The notes beneath the pieces are model-generated. The model saw only the letters and a list, made by a program, of their open reading frames with translations, made no database searches and had not been told where the DNA came from. Shown here piece after piece: positions 45,839 through 55,041 of a stretch of DNA of 64,000 bases (position 1 is the first letter of the stretch; each line of letters starts with the position of its first letter). The DNA comes from Chitinophagales bacterium (GTDB lineage: Bacteria; Bacteroidota; Bacteroidia; Chitinophagales; UBA2359), in contig JAWKLZ010000001.1 of assembly GCA_041392475.1 (NCBI GenBank), forward strand, positions 1,240,001 through 1,304,000. The letters are read 5' to 3'. The position numbers and the translations under genes were made by a program.

Positions 45839-46000
45839 TCTTGATTTTTTCTTTAAATTGTTTGTGATAATATTTTTAAGACTTTTGAATTGCGAGATTA
45901 AAGCATTGAAGGACAAAAAAATAAGACATTTCCATTTAAAAAGAAAACTTTCAAAAATCTAAGACCAACCTTTTCTTAAAAGAACGATATTTTCAAACCA

Positions 46001-47635
46001 TCAATCGGTTATTCTGAAAAAATCAAAATCCGCATATCCTGAATCGTTTGTCTTTCCACTTCGAGTACCAAACAGCCCTACCTTTGCCCCTATCCATTTT
46101 CCTTCTTTGGCTGTAAATTTTTCACCAAAATCCGTAAAATCTTTTCCATCTTTGCTATAACTGAATTGGCAAATACCATCAGCTTTTACCGTTACTTTGA
46201 AATAAATAGAGGTGGCATTGAAGGATATTCTCTTCATCACTTTTTCTTCCCCCCCCTTTTCTGCATTTTTACAAACGACCTGCAATAGTGACATTTGACC
46301 ATTTTGATTTTCCAAAGCCAAATAGGAATAATCTATTCCCATGATGAGCAATCCCATTTTTTCAGTCAAATTTTCTTTATCAGACGGAAAAAATTCAACT
46401 TGAGTCGTTGCTGAAAACTCAAGTGCAGGAAATTTCTGCAACAACAAATTTCCTGCTGCCCATAGGTTGTTTGATTCACCAGGTATCTCATGGGCATATA
46501 GCCTAAACTTTCCTTTGCTACCTTGTGGAAAACCCCAAGTAGGAAAAGGATTTGCATGCCACTGCCATTGCAGTCCAAGGGTATTTGCATCAAATTCATC
46601 AGAGGTTTGAGGAATAGTATTGCCTTTATTGTTTTTTAGATTCGGTTTTTTGAATTTGTCCACTGGTTCACCAATCCCGTCACCGTCTTCATCCTTTCCG
46701 ATGATGCACCAATTATCATCTGTCCATGTCATAGGTTGCAGGTGCACGATGCGACCGTAAGCGTTTTTATCTTGAAAATGCACAAACCAATATTCGCCAT
46801 TTTCCAAACTTACCCAACCGCCTTGATGTGGGCCGTTGATATCGGTTTTTCCTTGATGCAAGACAATTTTATCCTCATAGGGGCCGTAAATATTTTTTGA
46901 ACGCAGGACTGTTTGCCAACCCGTAGGCACTCCGCCCGCTGGTGCAAAAATATAGTAATATCCATTGCGCTTGTAAAATTTGGGACCTTCAATGGTTGTA
47001 TGATTTTGATGTCCATCAAAAACCAAAACACCATCATCTAACAATTCACTTCCATCTGGTTTCATTTCATTGACAACTAACACACTTTTGATACTCGACC
47101 GACTCCCTGCAAAAGCGTGTACAAGATATGCTTTGCCATCTTCATCCCAAAATGGACAGGGATCAATCCATCCTTTTGCAGCTTTGATGAGCAATGGAGG
47201 TAACCATTTTCCGGAGGGGTCTTTTGTTTTAGACATGTAAATCCCAAAATCAGGATCTCCATAAAAGATGTAATAAAACCCATCATGGAAACGAAAGGAA
47301 GGTGCCCAAGCTCCGTTACCATGTTGGGGTTTTGAAAATGTGGAATCGGGCATTTGGCGTTGGAAAACATGGTTGATGATTTCCCAATGAATCAAATCTG
47401 TAGAATGTAAAATCGGGAGTCCTGGCGCACTGTTAAAGCTAGATGCGACCATGTAAAAATCTTCCCCTACTCGAAGTATATCTGGATCGGAATAATCCGC
47501 ATGAATGATTGGATTTTTGTAATACCCATCTCCTAAATCGGGCTGCCAAACCTGAGCTACGGAGGTGATAGTTTGAAAAAAAACAATAACAATAAAAGTA
47601 TATTTAATGATAAGCGTTTGATTTTTCAAAAGCAT
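46001..47635 (-). CDS. GH43 glycosidase with C-terminal beta-sandwich
   Basis: A 544-residue exported protein, signal ending SVAQ (about 28). The GH43 propeller spans about 35-340, with Asp50 (YSDPDILR), Asp158 (GWIDPCPFW) and Glu216 (TTIEGPKFY) as the expected base, pKa modulator and acid. Residues about 350-544 are a GH43_C2/DUF1349-like lectin fold ending SGYADFDFFRITD. This architecture is common in beta-xylosidases/arabinofuranosidases that trim side chains. Here arabinan or xylogalacturonan side chains are likely targets. It is 23 bp after GH28. Confidence 0.92.
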   Translation of the reverse strand: MLLKNQTLIIKYTFIVIVFFQTITSVAQVWQPDLGDGYYKNPIIHADYSDPDILRVGEDFYMVASSFNSAPGLPILHSTDLIHWEIINHVFQRQMPDSTFSKPQHGNGAWAPSFRFHDGFYYIFYGDPDFGIYMSKTKDPSGKWLPPLLIKAAKGWIDPCPFWDEDGKAYLVHAFAGSRSSIKSVLVVNEMKPDGSELLDDGVLVFDGHQNHTTIEGPKFYKRNGYYYIFAPAGGVPTGWQTVLRSKNIYGPYEDKIVLHQGKTDINGPHQGGWVSLENGEYWFVHFQDKNAYGRIVHLQPMTWTDDNWCIIGKDEDGDGIGEPVDKFKKPNLKNNKGNTIPQTSDEFDANTLGLQWQWHANPFPTWGFPQGSKGKFRLYAHEIPGESNNLWAAGNLLLQKFPALEFSATTQVEFFPSDKENLTEKMGLLIMGIDYSYLALENQNGQMSLLQVVCKNAEKGGEEKVMKRISFNATSIYFKVTVKADGICQFSYSKDGKDFTDFGEKFTAKEGKWIGAKVGLFGTRSGKTNDSGYADFDFFRITD

Positions 47636-47658
47636 ATTTTTTTGAAGTTTTATAAATT

Positions 47659-49074
47659 TTATTCGGTCTTTATTAACTCGTCATTGATGAATACATTTTC
47701 CAATTTAAGATTAGAAAAATGTTTTAAAGAATTGGCCAATTCAACTCCATTGAAGTGGCAGTCCTTCAATTGTACGTTGTCCACTGTATTTTTATCATCA
47801 TAACCCTCTATCAAAATCCCATACTTACTTTTGGAAGATTTTACATTTTCAACATATATATTCCTTACGGTTGGGATGTAATCTTGATTGGGGTTGGTAG
47901 AAATGGTATAGTGCATATTTACTTTGACCACGGCCTCTTTTACTTCTCCTACCATGATGTTTCTAAAGAATAAATTTTCGATAATTCCACCTCTTGTCTT
48001 GTTGGTTTTGACCCGAATCGCTCGGTCAAGATTAGGGCTATCCATTTGGCAATTTTCAGCAAAGATATTTCTTGCGCCACCAGATACCTCGCTTCCTATA
48101 ACTACTCCTCCATGGCCATCTTTCATGGTGCAATCTTGCACAACTACATTCTCAATAGGACGGGCAATGCGTCTTCCATCTTGATTCCGACCCGACTTCA
48201 ATGCAATGCAATCATCCCCTGTGTCAAAATAGCAATTTTTAATCAACACATTTTTACAAGATTCAGGATCGCAGCCATCGCTATTGGGACCATGGCTGAT
48301 GACTTTGACATTTTGTATAGTTACATTTTCGCAAAGTACGGGATGGACAACCCACATTGGCGAATTTTTGAAGGTGACTCCGTCAATAAGTATGTTATTG
48401 CATTTATAGGGCTGAATGAAATTGGGGCGCAAATAGGTATTTTCTCCAAAGACCCTCTCTTCAACGGGTGTATCAGATTCATTCATTTTAAATAGTTTAC
48501 CACGACTTTCTTCATCTTGTTGTCGAGGTGTTCCTTCTTTCCATCCATATCTTTCACTACCACACCATGGCCACCAATGTTCTTCTGAAGCCTGTCCATC
48601 TAAAACACCTTGACCTGTGACAGCTATATTCGTTTGTTCATACGCATAAATCAATGGCGAATAATTCATGCACTCCACTCCTTCCCATCGTGTAAAAACG
48701 ACAGGTAAATAATGCGATGCATTGGTACTGAACTTCACAAGAGCGTCTTTGGAAATATGCAAGTTGACATTGCTTTTCAAATGAATAGGGCCATTCAGTA
48801 TATATTCACCCGCAGGTACTACTACCCTTCCGCCACCTTCAGAATGACATACTTCTATTGCTTTGTTGAACGCATCCAACCAATTCTGTTCTATATCTTT
48901 AGTAACTCCAAAATCAGTTACAGAATAATTTTTATTTCGAAAAGTAGGTGCTTTTATTTGCGACAAAACCTCATCCATTTTCCCCCAAGGATTTTCCTTT
49001 GGCGTTTCCTGAACCTCGTTTTTACAACTGAATAACAGCACAGTAATAATAAAAATGTAAATTGATTTCATCAA
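47659..49074 (-). CDS. GH28 polygalacturonase-family lipoprotein
   Basis: A 471-residue GH28 enzyme with a lipobox LLFSCKNE (Cys about 17). The beta-helix motifs are NYSVTDFGV, GPNSDGCDPESCKN and TGDDCIALKSGRNQDG (aspartates), KDGHGGVVIGSEVSGG (His) and IRVKTNKTRGG (RxK). It probably releases galacturonate from oligogalacturonides in the periplasm or at the surface. It lies 62 bp after the KduI-type isomerase gene. The two GH28 genes of the window are only moderately alike, so distinct specificities are likely. Confidence 0.93.
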   Translation of the reverse strand: MMKSIYIFIITVLLFSCKNEVQETPKENPWGKMDEVLSQIKAPTFRNKNYSVTDFGVTKDIEQNWLDAFNKAIEVCHSEGGGRVVVPAGEYILNGPIHLKSNVNLHISKDALVKFSTNASHYLPVVFTRWEGVECMNYSPLIYAYEQTNIAVTGQGVLDGQASEEHWWPWCGSERYGWKEGTPRQQDEESRGKLFKMNESDTPVEERVFGENTYLRPNFIQPYKCNNILIDGVTFKNSPMWVVHPVLCENVTIQNVKVISHGPNSDGCDPESCKNVLIKNCYFDTGDDCIALKSGRNQDGRRIARPIENVVVQDCTMKDGHGGVVIGSEVSGGARNIFAENCQMDSPNLDRAIRVKTNKTRGGIIENLFFRNIMVGEVKEAVVKVNMHYTISTNPNQDYIPTVRNIYVENVKSSKSKYGILIEGYDDKNTVDNVQLKDCHFNGVELANSLKHFSNLKLENVFINDELIKTE

Positions 49075-49136
49075 CCTTTTTTTTTCAAAATTTTAAACTG
49101 ATTTGGAGTTACTGTGGAAAACAGTTTCTCTAAATA

Positions 49137-50060
49137 TTACCATTCAAGTTCATATCCTGGCTTGTTGTATATTTCGGACCAGTCTCTATGTCCTTCAGTA
49201 AAGCTTGCCAGACACCAAGTAAACATAAAATCTACTGCGGGCGGTGCAATGGTGTCATGGTAAGTCGGAGTTACATTAATGGCCACTTCATCAAAAATAT
49301 GGGCATAGACATTTACTTTTTCTTCTGGTAAAGCGCAGTTTTGCAGCACATAAGGTACATCTCCTTCAATATCAGATTCACATCTAAAATGGTAGATTTC
49401 TTCTTTGGCGTTCATGCCCAATCCATGAGGGCCGTCAGGGCCGTGAAAATGCGGAGGATAGCTTCCTACTCCTCCTCGATTTGCCATATAGGTATCTCCA
49501 AAAAGCAAGCGATTGGCTTGTACATTTTTATCTACCAATTTGAATACTGTACGCTTTGAAGTAGGTCTTTTGTTGCCCAAGTCAGCAGCCAATTCTGTTC
49601 CTTCAATATCCGCATGGCGAATCAATTGTATAGGATAAGCGGTATGGCATTTTACTGCTTTGAACTCACTTACATCACAATGGTCGTCAGTTGTAATGGC
49701 AATACGGGAATGAATACCGACATACAGCACATCACCTTTACCTAATTTATAGTTTTCATCTCCAATGCTAATTGAAACTACTCCACGATTGACATAGTAA
49801 ACAGCCTCCTCATTCTCAAGAATTCGATGGGCTGTATTTCCCTTTTCCAACAAGACTCTAGCAAGTCTCAAAAACTGAAAAGTGGAATTGGATTCGCCAA
49901 TAATTTCTTCTGCTTTGTTGAGCACAGGAGTTGCATAAAAAGCTTCTACTTTCCGAATCTCATTTTTGACGGGCACAACGACTTGTAGATCGTGTCTTCG
50001 TTCTTGTAGTGTTTTTGTCTCAGTAGTTTTTGCTGTTCCGATTGTTTTTGGTGATACCAT
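49137..50060 (-). CDS. kduI: KduI/IolB-family isomerase (probable 5-keto-4-deoxyuronate isomerase)
   Basis: A 307-residue cytoplasmic bicupin. The middle (VLYVGIHSRI, CHTAYPIQLIRHADI, LGNKRPTSKRTVFKLV) follows KduI, while the metal half (GSYPPHFHGPDG, EEIYHFRCES, TPTYHDTIAPPAVDF) reads more like IolB. The expected ligands HxH, Glu and His are present. By position next to kduD and between pectinases it should convert 5-keto-4-deoxyuronate to 3-deoxy-hexosulose-uronate for KduD. It is about 30 residues longer than the E. coli enzyme, with extra sequence at the N-terminus. An IolB-type 5-deoxyglucuronate isomerase role is less likely because no inositol genes are nearby. Confidence 0.82.
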   Translation of the reverse strand: MVSPKTIGTAKTTETKTLQERRHDLQVVVPVKNEIRKVEAFYATPVLNKAEEIIGESNSTFQFLRLARVLLEKGNTAHRILENEEAVYYVNRGVVSISIGDENYKLGKGDVLYVGIHSRIAITTDDHCDVSEFKAVKCHTAYPIQLIRHADIEGTELAADLGNKRPTSKRTVFKLVDKNVQANRLLFGDTYMANRGGVGSYPPHFHGPDGPHGLGMNAKEEIYHFRCESDIEGDVPYVLQNCALPEEKVNVYAHIFDEVAINVTPTYHDTIAPPAVDFMFTWCLASFTEGHRDWSEIYNKPGYELEW

Positions 50061-50108
50061 TTTTTGAATTTATATTTAATTTAACTTTTTATAATTTTGG
50101 TTCATTGC

Positions 50109-50870
50109 TTACCTCGCCATCCATCCGCCATCCACATTGATGATTGTTCCATTGACATAATCACTGGCACTTGAAGCCAAAAATACAAGTGCTCCTCCCA
50201 AATCCTCTGGATTGCCCCAGCGATTGGCAGGAATACGGTTTTGTATGGATTCCGAACGAATGGGGTCATCCTGTAACTTTTGTGTGTTATCCGTCCGAAA
50301 ATATCCTGGCGCAATTGCATTGATTTGCAGATTGTATTGCGCCCATTCATTGGCAAGAGCTTTGGTAATTCCTGCCACTCCATGTTTACTAGCTGTATAG
50401 GCAGGAACCGTAATTCCTCCTGAATAAGAGAGCATTGAAGCAATATTAATGATCTTTCCGCTTCCTTGTTCAATCATTTTTTTTCCCGCCAATTGAGATA
50501 AATAAAAAGAAGCAGTCAGGTTCACTTCAATGACCCTGTCCCACTCTTCCAAAGGAAAATCAGTGGCAGGATAACGAGCAATTGTTCCGCCATTATTGAC
50601 AAGAATATCAATTCGCCCATATTTTTCGAATGCAGTTTCTAATAAATTTTTCACTGCTCCTCTATCACTCAGATCAGCTGCAATTCCAAAGGCAGCACCT
50701 CCTTTGTCTATAATTTTTTGAATAGTATCATCGGTGCCTCCAGAGCGGGAACTGCTGCAAATAACGGTTGCTCCTGCATTGGCCAGTGCTATGGCAAGAG
50801 CTTGTCCCAAACCCCTACTTGCCCCAGTGATAAGTGCAATTTTATTATTAAGAGAAAAAGGATTATCCAT
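50109..50870 (-). CDS. kduD: 2-deoxy-D-gluconate 3-dehydrogenase
   Basis: A 253-residue classical short-chain dehydrogenase. The cofactor motif is ITGASRGLGQALAIAL, followed by ILVNNGGTIARYPATDF, NIASMLSYSGGITVPAYTASKHG (Ser-Tyr-Lys site) and APGYFRTDNT. The block around GGTIARYPA is typical of KduD. It reduces 2,5-diketo-3-deoxygluconate to KDG, completing the unsaturated-uronate branch. It is 48 bp upstream of the isomerase gene and shares its strand. Confidence 0.93.
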   Translation of the reverse strand: MDNPFSLNNKIALITGASRGLGQALAIALANAGATVICSSSRSGGTDDTIQKIIDKGGAAFGIAADLSDRGAVKNLLETAFEKYGRIDILVNNGGTIARYPATDFPLEEWDRVIEVNLTASFYLSQLAGKKMIEQGSGKIINIASMLSYSGGITVPAYTASKHGVAGITKALANEWAQYNLQINAIAPGYFRTDNTQKLQDDPIRSESIQNRIPANRWGNPEDLGGALVFLASSASDYVNGTIINVDGGWMAR

Positions 50871-51171
50871 ATATTAAACCATTTTTTTTTGTAAAGTTAA
50901 TTGACGCTAATTTATCTATAAATCCATAAGTTGAAAAACCCAAAAATAACATTTATGATGCAGTTATTAACTTACTGCAATAAAAAGTAGCAATCTTTAT
51001 CAGATTACCATTTATTTCCAATTTTAACTCGGTTTTAAATAAGCTACGAGTCAAAAAATGACTCCGTAGTCTTTCTATCTGGCTTAGCATCTGAATTGAT
51101 GAAACCACTTTGTTTAATTGAGATGTAATATTGTGTGCATATTTTTTTACAACTTATGGTTGATGTGATTC
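50871..51171. other. Intergenic region upstream of kduD with weak hairpin
   Basis: A 301-bp AT-rich gap. CTACGAGTCA / TGACTCCGTAG (51044-51069) form a 10-bp stem with one bulge and a 5-base loop, downstream of the PL10-CE8 gene; no good T-run follows. On the minus strand TATTTTTG (50941-50948) resembles a -7 box, 71 bp before kduD. No gene is visible. Confidence 0.35.
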
Positions 51172-53205
51172 CTAAAATTTGGCATACCAAGAGTCATTGG
51201 AGTTATCATTTTGGCTGCCTAAAACATTTTGAATCGTATGTTTTTTTGCTTGAGATTTTTTAAGTTGATGTGACCAAGCTACTCTACTTTCAGGTTGAAA
51301 TCCTTTACCAGTACACTTATATTCTGCATAAAGCGACGTTTTTTCTGCTTCTGGTTTAGACCAGTTGTGCCAACCTTCGGGAAGAATATGTTCTCCCATA
51401 TCGCAGTCAATAAATACCGTTTTTGCATAAATGCGCCACGGTCTGCCTAAATAAACTTTAGATATATTTTCATCAGCAGTAAGTTGACAATTCTTGAAAA
51501 CATAGCCATATTTTGTGCCTTGAGGAGTCGATGCAGCCGTGATGTAAGAATCTTTTTTAGAGTGTATTGTACAATTTTCAAAAAAAGCAGTACTGCTTCC
51601 AAATATAAAATCAGTCGTACCTTCTATATAGCAGTCTTTGTAATATTGTTTTCCTTCTCCTGAAGCATACAGTGTATCTTGATTTCCTAAAAGACTGCAA
51701 TTGATGATGGCTACTCTATCTGAAGTGACGGATAATGCTACGCCTTGCCCTACATCACCAGAAGAATTTTGGATGGTGATGTTTTTTGCTATAAAATCAT
51801 TAGCTTCTACAAGAACTGTGTAAGTATGGAAGGTACTATTCCTCCCAAGATTTATTTTATCAAAATAATCGCCATAAGTAATGATTGTTTTGTCTTTACT
51901 TTCTCCAATGAGAGAGAGATTGGTATTCCATTCATGAACTTTGACTTTTTCGTAATATACTCCGTCTTTCACAAAAATGGTTATTCTATCATAGGGAAAT
52001 GATTTGGTGTTGTTTATTGCCTCTTGAATACTAGTGTAATCTCCACTTCCACTTTTGTCCACTACTATGTAAAACTCATCTGTATGTTTCTTACTTACTT
52101 TTTCAGTTTCCCCATTTCCACTTGAATATTTTTCCTTCCATTTTGGATATCGTTTTAAAACCTCTTTTGGCTTATTCGTGTACCAACCATATCCATTTCT
52201 ACGTTCTTCACCAATTTCTTCTAATGAATATTTTTTAATCCCATCCCGATCACAGAAGAAAGGAGTATTGTCTTCTAAGTCCATAAAACGAGCCCATAAA
52301 GGAGGAGCATCTGCATCAGCTACTACTTTCTTATCAATGATTTTACCATTTTCATCATACAAGCGATCTATCTCCAATCCAGTTATTTTCACTTTTTCAA
52401 ACCATTCAACAGCACTATTCACAGCAGTAATCACCTCTTTCGATGGATTTTCAAGGGACATTAACAACAAAACGATTTTTGCCGATTCGCTTCCGCTCAA
52501 AGAGGGAAGTTCATAAGCACGAGCCTTTGCAGGTTCTAGGGTATTTTCATCATGTTGAGCACACCAACTTGTCAAGACTCCGTTCTGTTTGTACTGTGTT
52601 TTTATTATACAATCAATTCCTTTGTCAAATGCTATTTTGACTCTTTGAAGCGTTTCTTCTGGAGGGTTTATAGAATAATAACTGGTTTTATCCATACACT
52701 CTTTCAGTACATTTAAAATATTGACCATTGCATCATCATTATACGTAATGTGCGTATAGTATCCTTTTCGCAAGGGGTAAAATTGTGGCCATCCTCCATT
52801 ATCATATTGCGCTACCAGTAAGTAATCTAAGCCCAATAGAAATGCCTTTTGGTATCTATCATCGGGGACTTGTCTGTAGATTTTAGAAAGAAAAAGCATT
52901 TCCTGAGTAGTTGCTCCATTGTCCATTGTGAGGTCATGGGTATCATTTTTAAGCGCAATTAAATCCTCTTTCTCCTCTTTGGTAAGTGGTTGATGCATTT
53001 GAATATTTTTGGGCCACCCGCCAATATTCCTTTGATAAAGTAATACATTCTCTGCAATTTCTTTTGCTTCTTCGGATGCAAACCAAGAACCTTCTTCTTT
53101 ATTCACTATATGCTTCCATGACTTATCAAGTATTTGTCCTGACATTGAAGTACACGCCGAAAGAGTAAGCAAAAACGCAATAGTATTTTTTTGTAAGTAT
53201 GTCAT
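51172..53205 (-). CDS. PL10 pectate lyase fused to CE8 pectinesterase
   Basis: A 677-residue bifunctional exported protein, signal near residues 1-23 with a possible lipobox TLSACTS. Residues about 28-340 are a PL10 alpha/alpha lyase: NIGGWPKNIQM, DNGATTQEMLFL, QYDNGGWPQFYPL and YYTHITYNDDAMV. Residues about 370-665 are a CE8 domain with a complete site: DVGQGVALSV, LGNQDTLYASG, GTTDFIFGSS and YLGRPWRIYAK. It would demethylate and then cleave homogalacturonan in one polypeptide. Linking esterase and lyase allows direct channelling on the polymer. It lies 198 bp after the GH105 gene, with intergenic repeats between. Confidence 0.94.
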   Translation of the reverse strand: MTYLQKNTIAFLLTLSACTSMSGQILDKSWKHIVNKEEGSWFASEEAKEIAENVLLYQRNIGGWPKNIQMHQPLTKEEKEDLIALKNDTHDLTMDNGATTQEMLFLSKIYRQVPDDRYQKAFLLGLDYLLVAQYDNGGWPQFYPLRKGYYTHITYNDDAMVNILNVLKECMDKTSYYSINPPEETLQRVKIAFDKGIDCIIKTQYKQNGVLTSWCAQHDENTLEPAKARAYELPSLSGSESAKIVLLLMSLENPSKEVITAVNSAVEWFEKVKITGLEIDRLYDENGKIIDKKVVADADAPPLWARFMDLEDNTPFFCDRDGIKKYSLEEIGEERRNGYGWYTNKPKEVLKRYPKWKEKYSSGNGETEKVSKKHTDEFYIVVDKSGSGDYTSIQEAINNTKSFPYDRITIFVKDGVYYEKVKVHEWNTNLSLIGESKDKTIITYGDYFDKINLGRNSTFHTYTVLVEANDFIAKNITIQNSSGDVGQGVALSVTSDRVAIINCSLLGNQDTLYASGEGKQYYKDCYIEGTTDFIFGSSTAFFENCTIHSKKDSYITAASTPQGTKYGYVFKNCQLTADENISKVYLGRPWRIYAKTVFIDCDMGEHILPEGWHNWSKPEAEKTSLYAEYKCTGKGFQPESRVAWSHQLKKSQAKKHTIQNVLGSQNDNSNDSWYAKF

Positions 53206-53403
53206 TTAGTTATTTTTATGTTTGCTGTACTTATTAGGTTTTGGACGAAGGAGCAAAGAACTAAGGAACTCCGACGAAATAAATTCCCAATATAGACTTC
53301 CGAAATTTATTTCTAAAAGATGGTTGATTATTCTCACCGTCAAGCTCTTTTGAAAACGAAAATTTCGGAAGCCTTGACTTTTGAAGCTATAAATCAAAAA
53401 TTT
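53206..53403. repeat. Intergenic inverted-repeat region
   Basis: This 198-bp gap holds TTTTGGACGAAGGAGCAAAG (53239-53258), another copy of the dispersed motif. It also has a perfect 12-bp inverted repeat CTTCCGAAATTT (53297-53308) / AAATTTCGGAAG (53360-53371). No gene fits. It may act as terminator of the upstream GH105 gene or as an RNA-stability element. Confidence 0.5.
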
Positions 53404-54630
53404 TCACCGATCTAAGGCCAATGCTGCCAAAATAAATGGCCCTAAACCATGTAGGTTATCCACCCTTCTATCCTCGCTAAGATAATATTCATAAGATCCA
53501 TCTCTATAAGGGTTTCCACCCAAACCAGCACCTTTACATACTTGCGTAATGTGGACTTCACCATCTTCATCTACTTTTACCAACGCTCGTATTAGTCCAT
53601 CAAATGCTTTATTGGCTACATCTTTAAAATTTGCAGGTAAGTATCCTTTGTCTGCTCCTTTGGCAAAAGCATAGGCAAACATTGCAGTTCCGGATGCCTC
53701 TAAGTAATTTCCTTCTCTACCTCCCATATCTGTCACCTGATACCATATTCCCGATTCATCTTGAAATTTAATTAAGGCAGTAGAGATTTCATTCAAGTAA
53801 AGAATCAACTGTTTTTGTTTTGGGTGATCTGCTGGAAAGTAATCCAATACATCTACCAAGGCCATGCAGTACCAACCCATTGCTCTAGACCAGAAATTTG
53901 GGGACTTACCAGTTTCTTTGTCAGCCCAACCCATTTGTTTGCTTTCATCCCATGCGTGGTATAAAAGTCCAGTTTTTTCATCTAATGTATGTGTGTGAAG
54001 GAGCTCAAATTGTTTGGCTATATCATCCAAATTTTTACCCCCTTCAAATTCAACGGTGTATCGTGTATAAAATGGCTGTCCCATATACAATCCATCCAAC
54101 CACATCTGATAAGGATAAATCTTTTTGTGCCAAAAACCTCCCGAATTTGTTCTTGGATGTCCGTCTAATTGTTTCCTTAGCGTTTGTATTGCAGTGAGGT
54201 ATTTTTCGTCTTTGGTCTTTTCATACAGATTAAATAGTATTTTTCCTGAATTGACCAAATCAATATTGTAGGATTCCATTTTGTAATTATTGATAGTACC
54301 TGTGCTATCAATCAATACATCTGCAAATCCTTTTTCGTATTGATAATATTTTTCGTCTTTGGTCTTTTCATATAATTTTTCAAAAGAAAGAGCGAGAAGT
54401 CCATGTTTGTAATCCCATAATGGCTGTTCTATACCGTCTACTTGCCACAATAGAGAATTTCGTTTCATTATGGACAATGCCATTCTTTCAGACCATTTCA
54501 GCGAATCAGAAATCGTTAATTCTTTTTTAGGTTCAGAGTCGTTTATTTTTTCTATTTTTTGCTTGCAACCTATAAACGTACAAAAAACAATAAAACACAA
54601 TATGGTTATTTTTCTATTTTTTTTTCTCAT
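53404..54630 (-). CDS. GH105 unsaturated uronyl hydrolase lipoprotein
   Basis: A 408-residue lipoprotein, lipobox CTFIGCKQK (Cys about 22). The GH105 alpha/alpha barrel has NSGGFWHKKIYPYQMWLDGLY, with the general-acid Asp in MWLDGLYMGQPF, WSRAMGWYCMALVDVLDYF, and SGTAMFAYAFAKG. It hydrolyses the unsaturated uronic acid end of galacturonosyl or rhamnogalacturonan oligomers, releasing the substrate for the KduI/KduD branch. It resembles the YteR/YesR group and is a simpler form than the GH105-DUF1593 fusion at 4190. Confidence 0.92.
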   Translation of the reverse strand: MRKKNRKITILCFIVFCTFIGCKQKIEKINDSEPKKELTISDSLKWSERMALSIMKRNSLLWQVDGIEQPLWDYKHGLLALSFEKLYEKTKDEKYYQYEKGFADVLIDSTGTINNYKMESYNIDLVNSGKILFNLYEKTKDEKYLTAIQTLRKQLDGHPRTNSGGFWHKKIYPYQMWLDGLYMGQPFYTRYTVEFEGGKNLDDIAKQFELLHTHTLDEKTGLLYHAWDESKQMGWADKETGKSPNFWSRAMGWYCMALVDVLDYFPADHPKQKQLILYLNEISTALIKFQDESGIWYQVTDMGGREGNYLEASGTAMFAYAFAKGADKGYLPANFKDVANKAFDGLIRALVKVDEDGEVHITQVCKGAGLGGNPYRDGSYEYYLSEDRRVDNLHGLGPFILAALALDR

Positions 54631-54697
54631 GCTATTTTTTGGATATTTTCGCCCTTTCAGGCGTGGTTAAAGGTAGGCCTTATCAGTTCATTTATTG

Positions 54698-54848
54698 GAC
54701 TTTGGACGAAAGACATAAGTAGAAAGATAAAAGAAGTAAATGTTTGGTTATGAGCAAATTGCATTTTCAATACAATTTCACTTAATTCCTTTGCTGTCAA
54801 TGATTTATTTTTTTTTTGTTTTATGTCTTTAATCTTTCGTCCAAAGTC
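54698..54848. repeat. 16-bp perfect inverted pair of the dispersed motif
   Basis: GACTTTGGACGAAAGA (54698-54713) and TCTTTCGTCCAAAGTC (54833-54848) are exact reverse complements around a 119-bp AT-rich centre. The pair sits between the GH105 gene and the giant CE8 gene. It is the best-preserved copy of the motif also found at 25544 and 53239. No flanking target duplication is evident. Confidence 0.65.
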
Positions 54849-54885
54849 TAATCATTTACAAGCACTGTAGTAAAGACCAGAAAAT

Positions 54886-55005
54886 AAAAAGGCTCATCGA
54901 AGTACATAGCGGAAGACTCAAGACTTTGGAAGTTTTCTTATCGTAAAATTTAGATTTTCAAACTACCAAAGTCTAATGCCACTAGATTCTTCGATGAACC
55001 TTTGA
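54886..55005 (-). terminator. Large nested inverted repeat, probable terminator of the giant CE8 gene
   Basis: The outer arms are AAAGGCTCATCGAAG (about 54888-54902) and CTTCGATGAACCTTT (about 54989-55003), matching at 14 of 15 positions. Inside, GACTTTGG and CCAAAGTC with a few more paired bases form a second stem. In the transcript of the CE8 gene (minus strand) the last arm is followed by a T-rich tract, as expected for an intrinsic terminator. It lies 39 bp beyond the stop. The remaining part of the 411-bp gap 54631-55041 has the inverted motif pair listed separately and no gene. Confidence 0.55.
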
Positions 55006-55041
55006 AATACAAGTATCTCAGAACCTTATTCTGGATTTACA

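Noticed and set aside
54891..55000. Second ISL3-like miniature element with ends GG(C/T)TCATCGAAG
   Set aside because: The flanks AATAAAAA and TTTGAAAT do not match, so there is no 8-bp target duplication, and pairing continues past the ends, which fits a terminator better.
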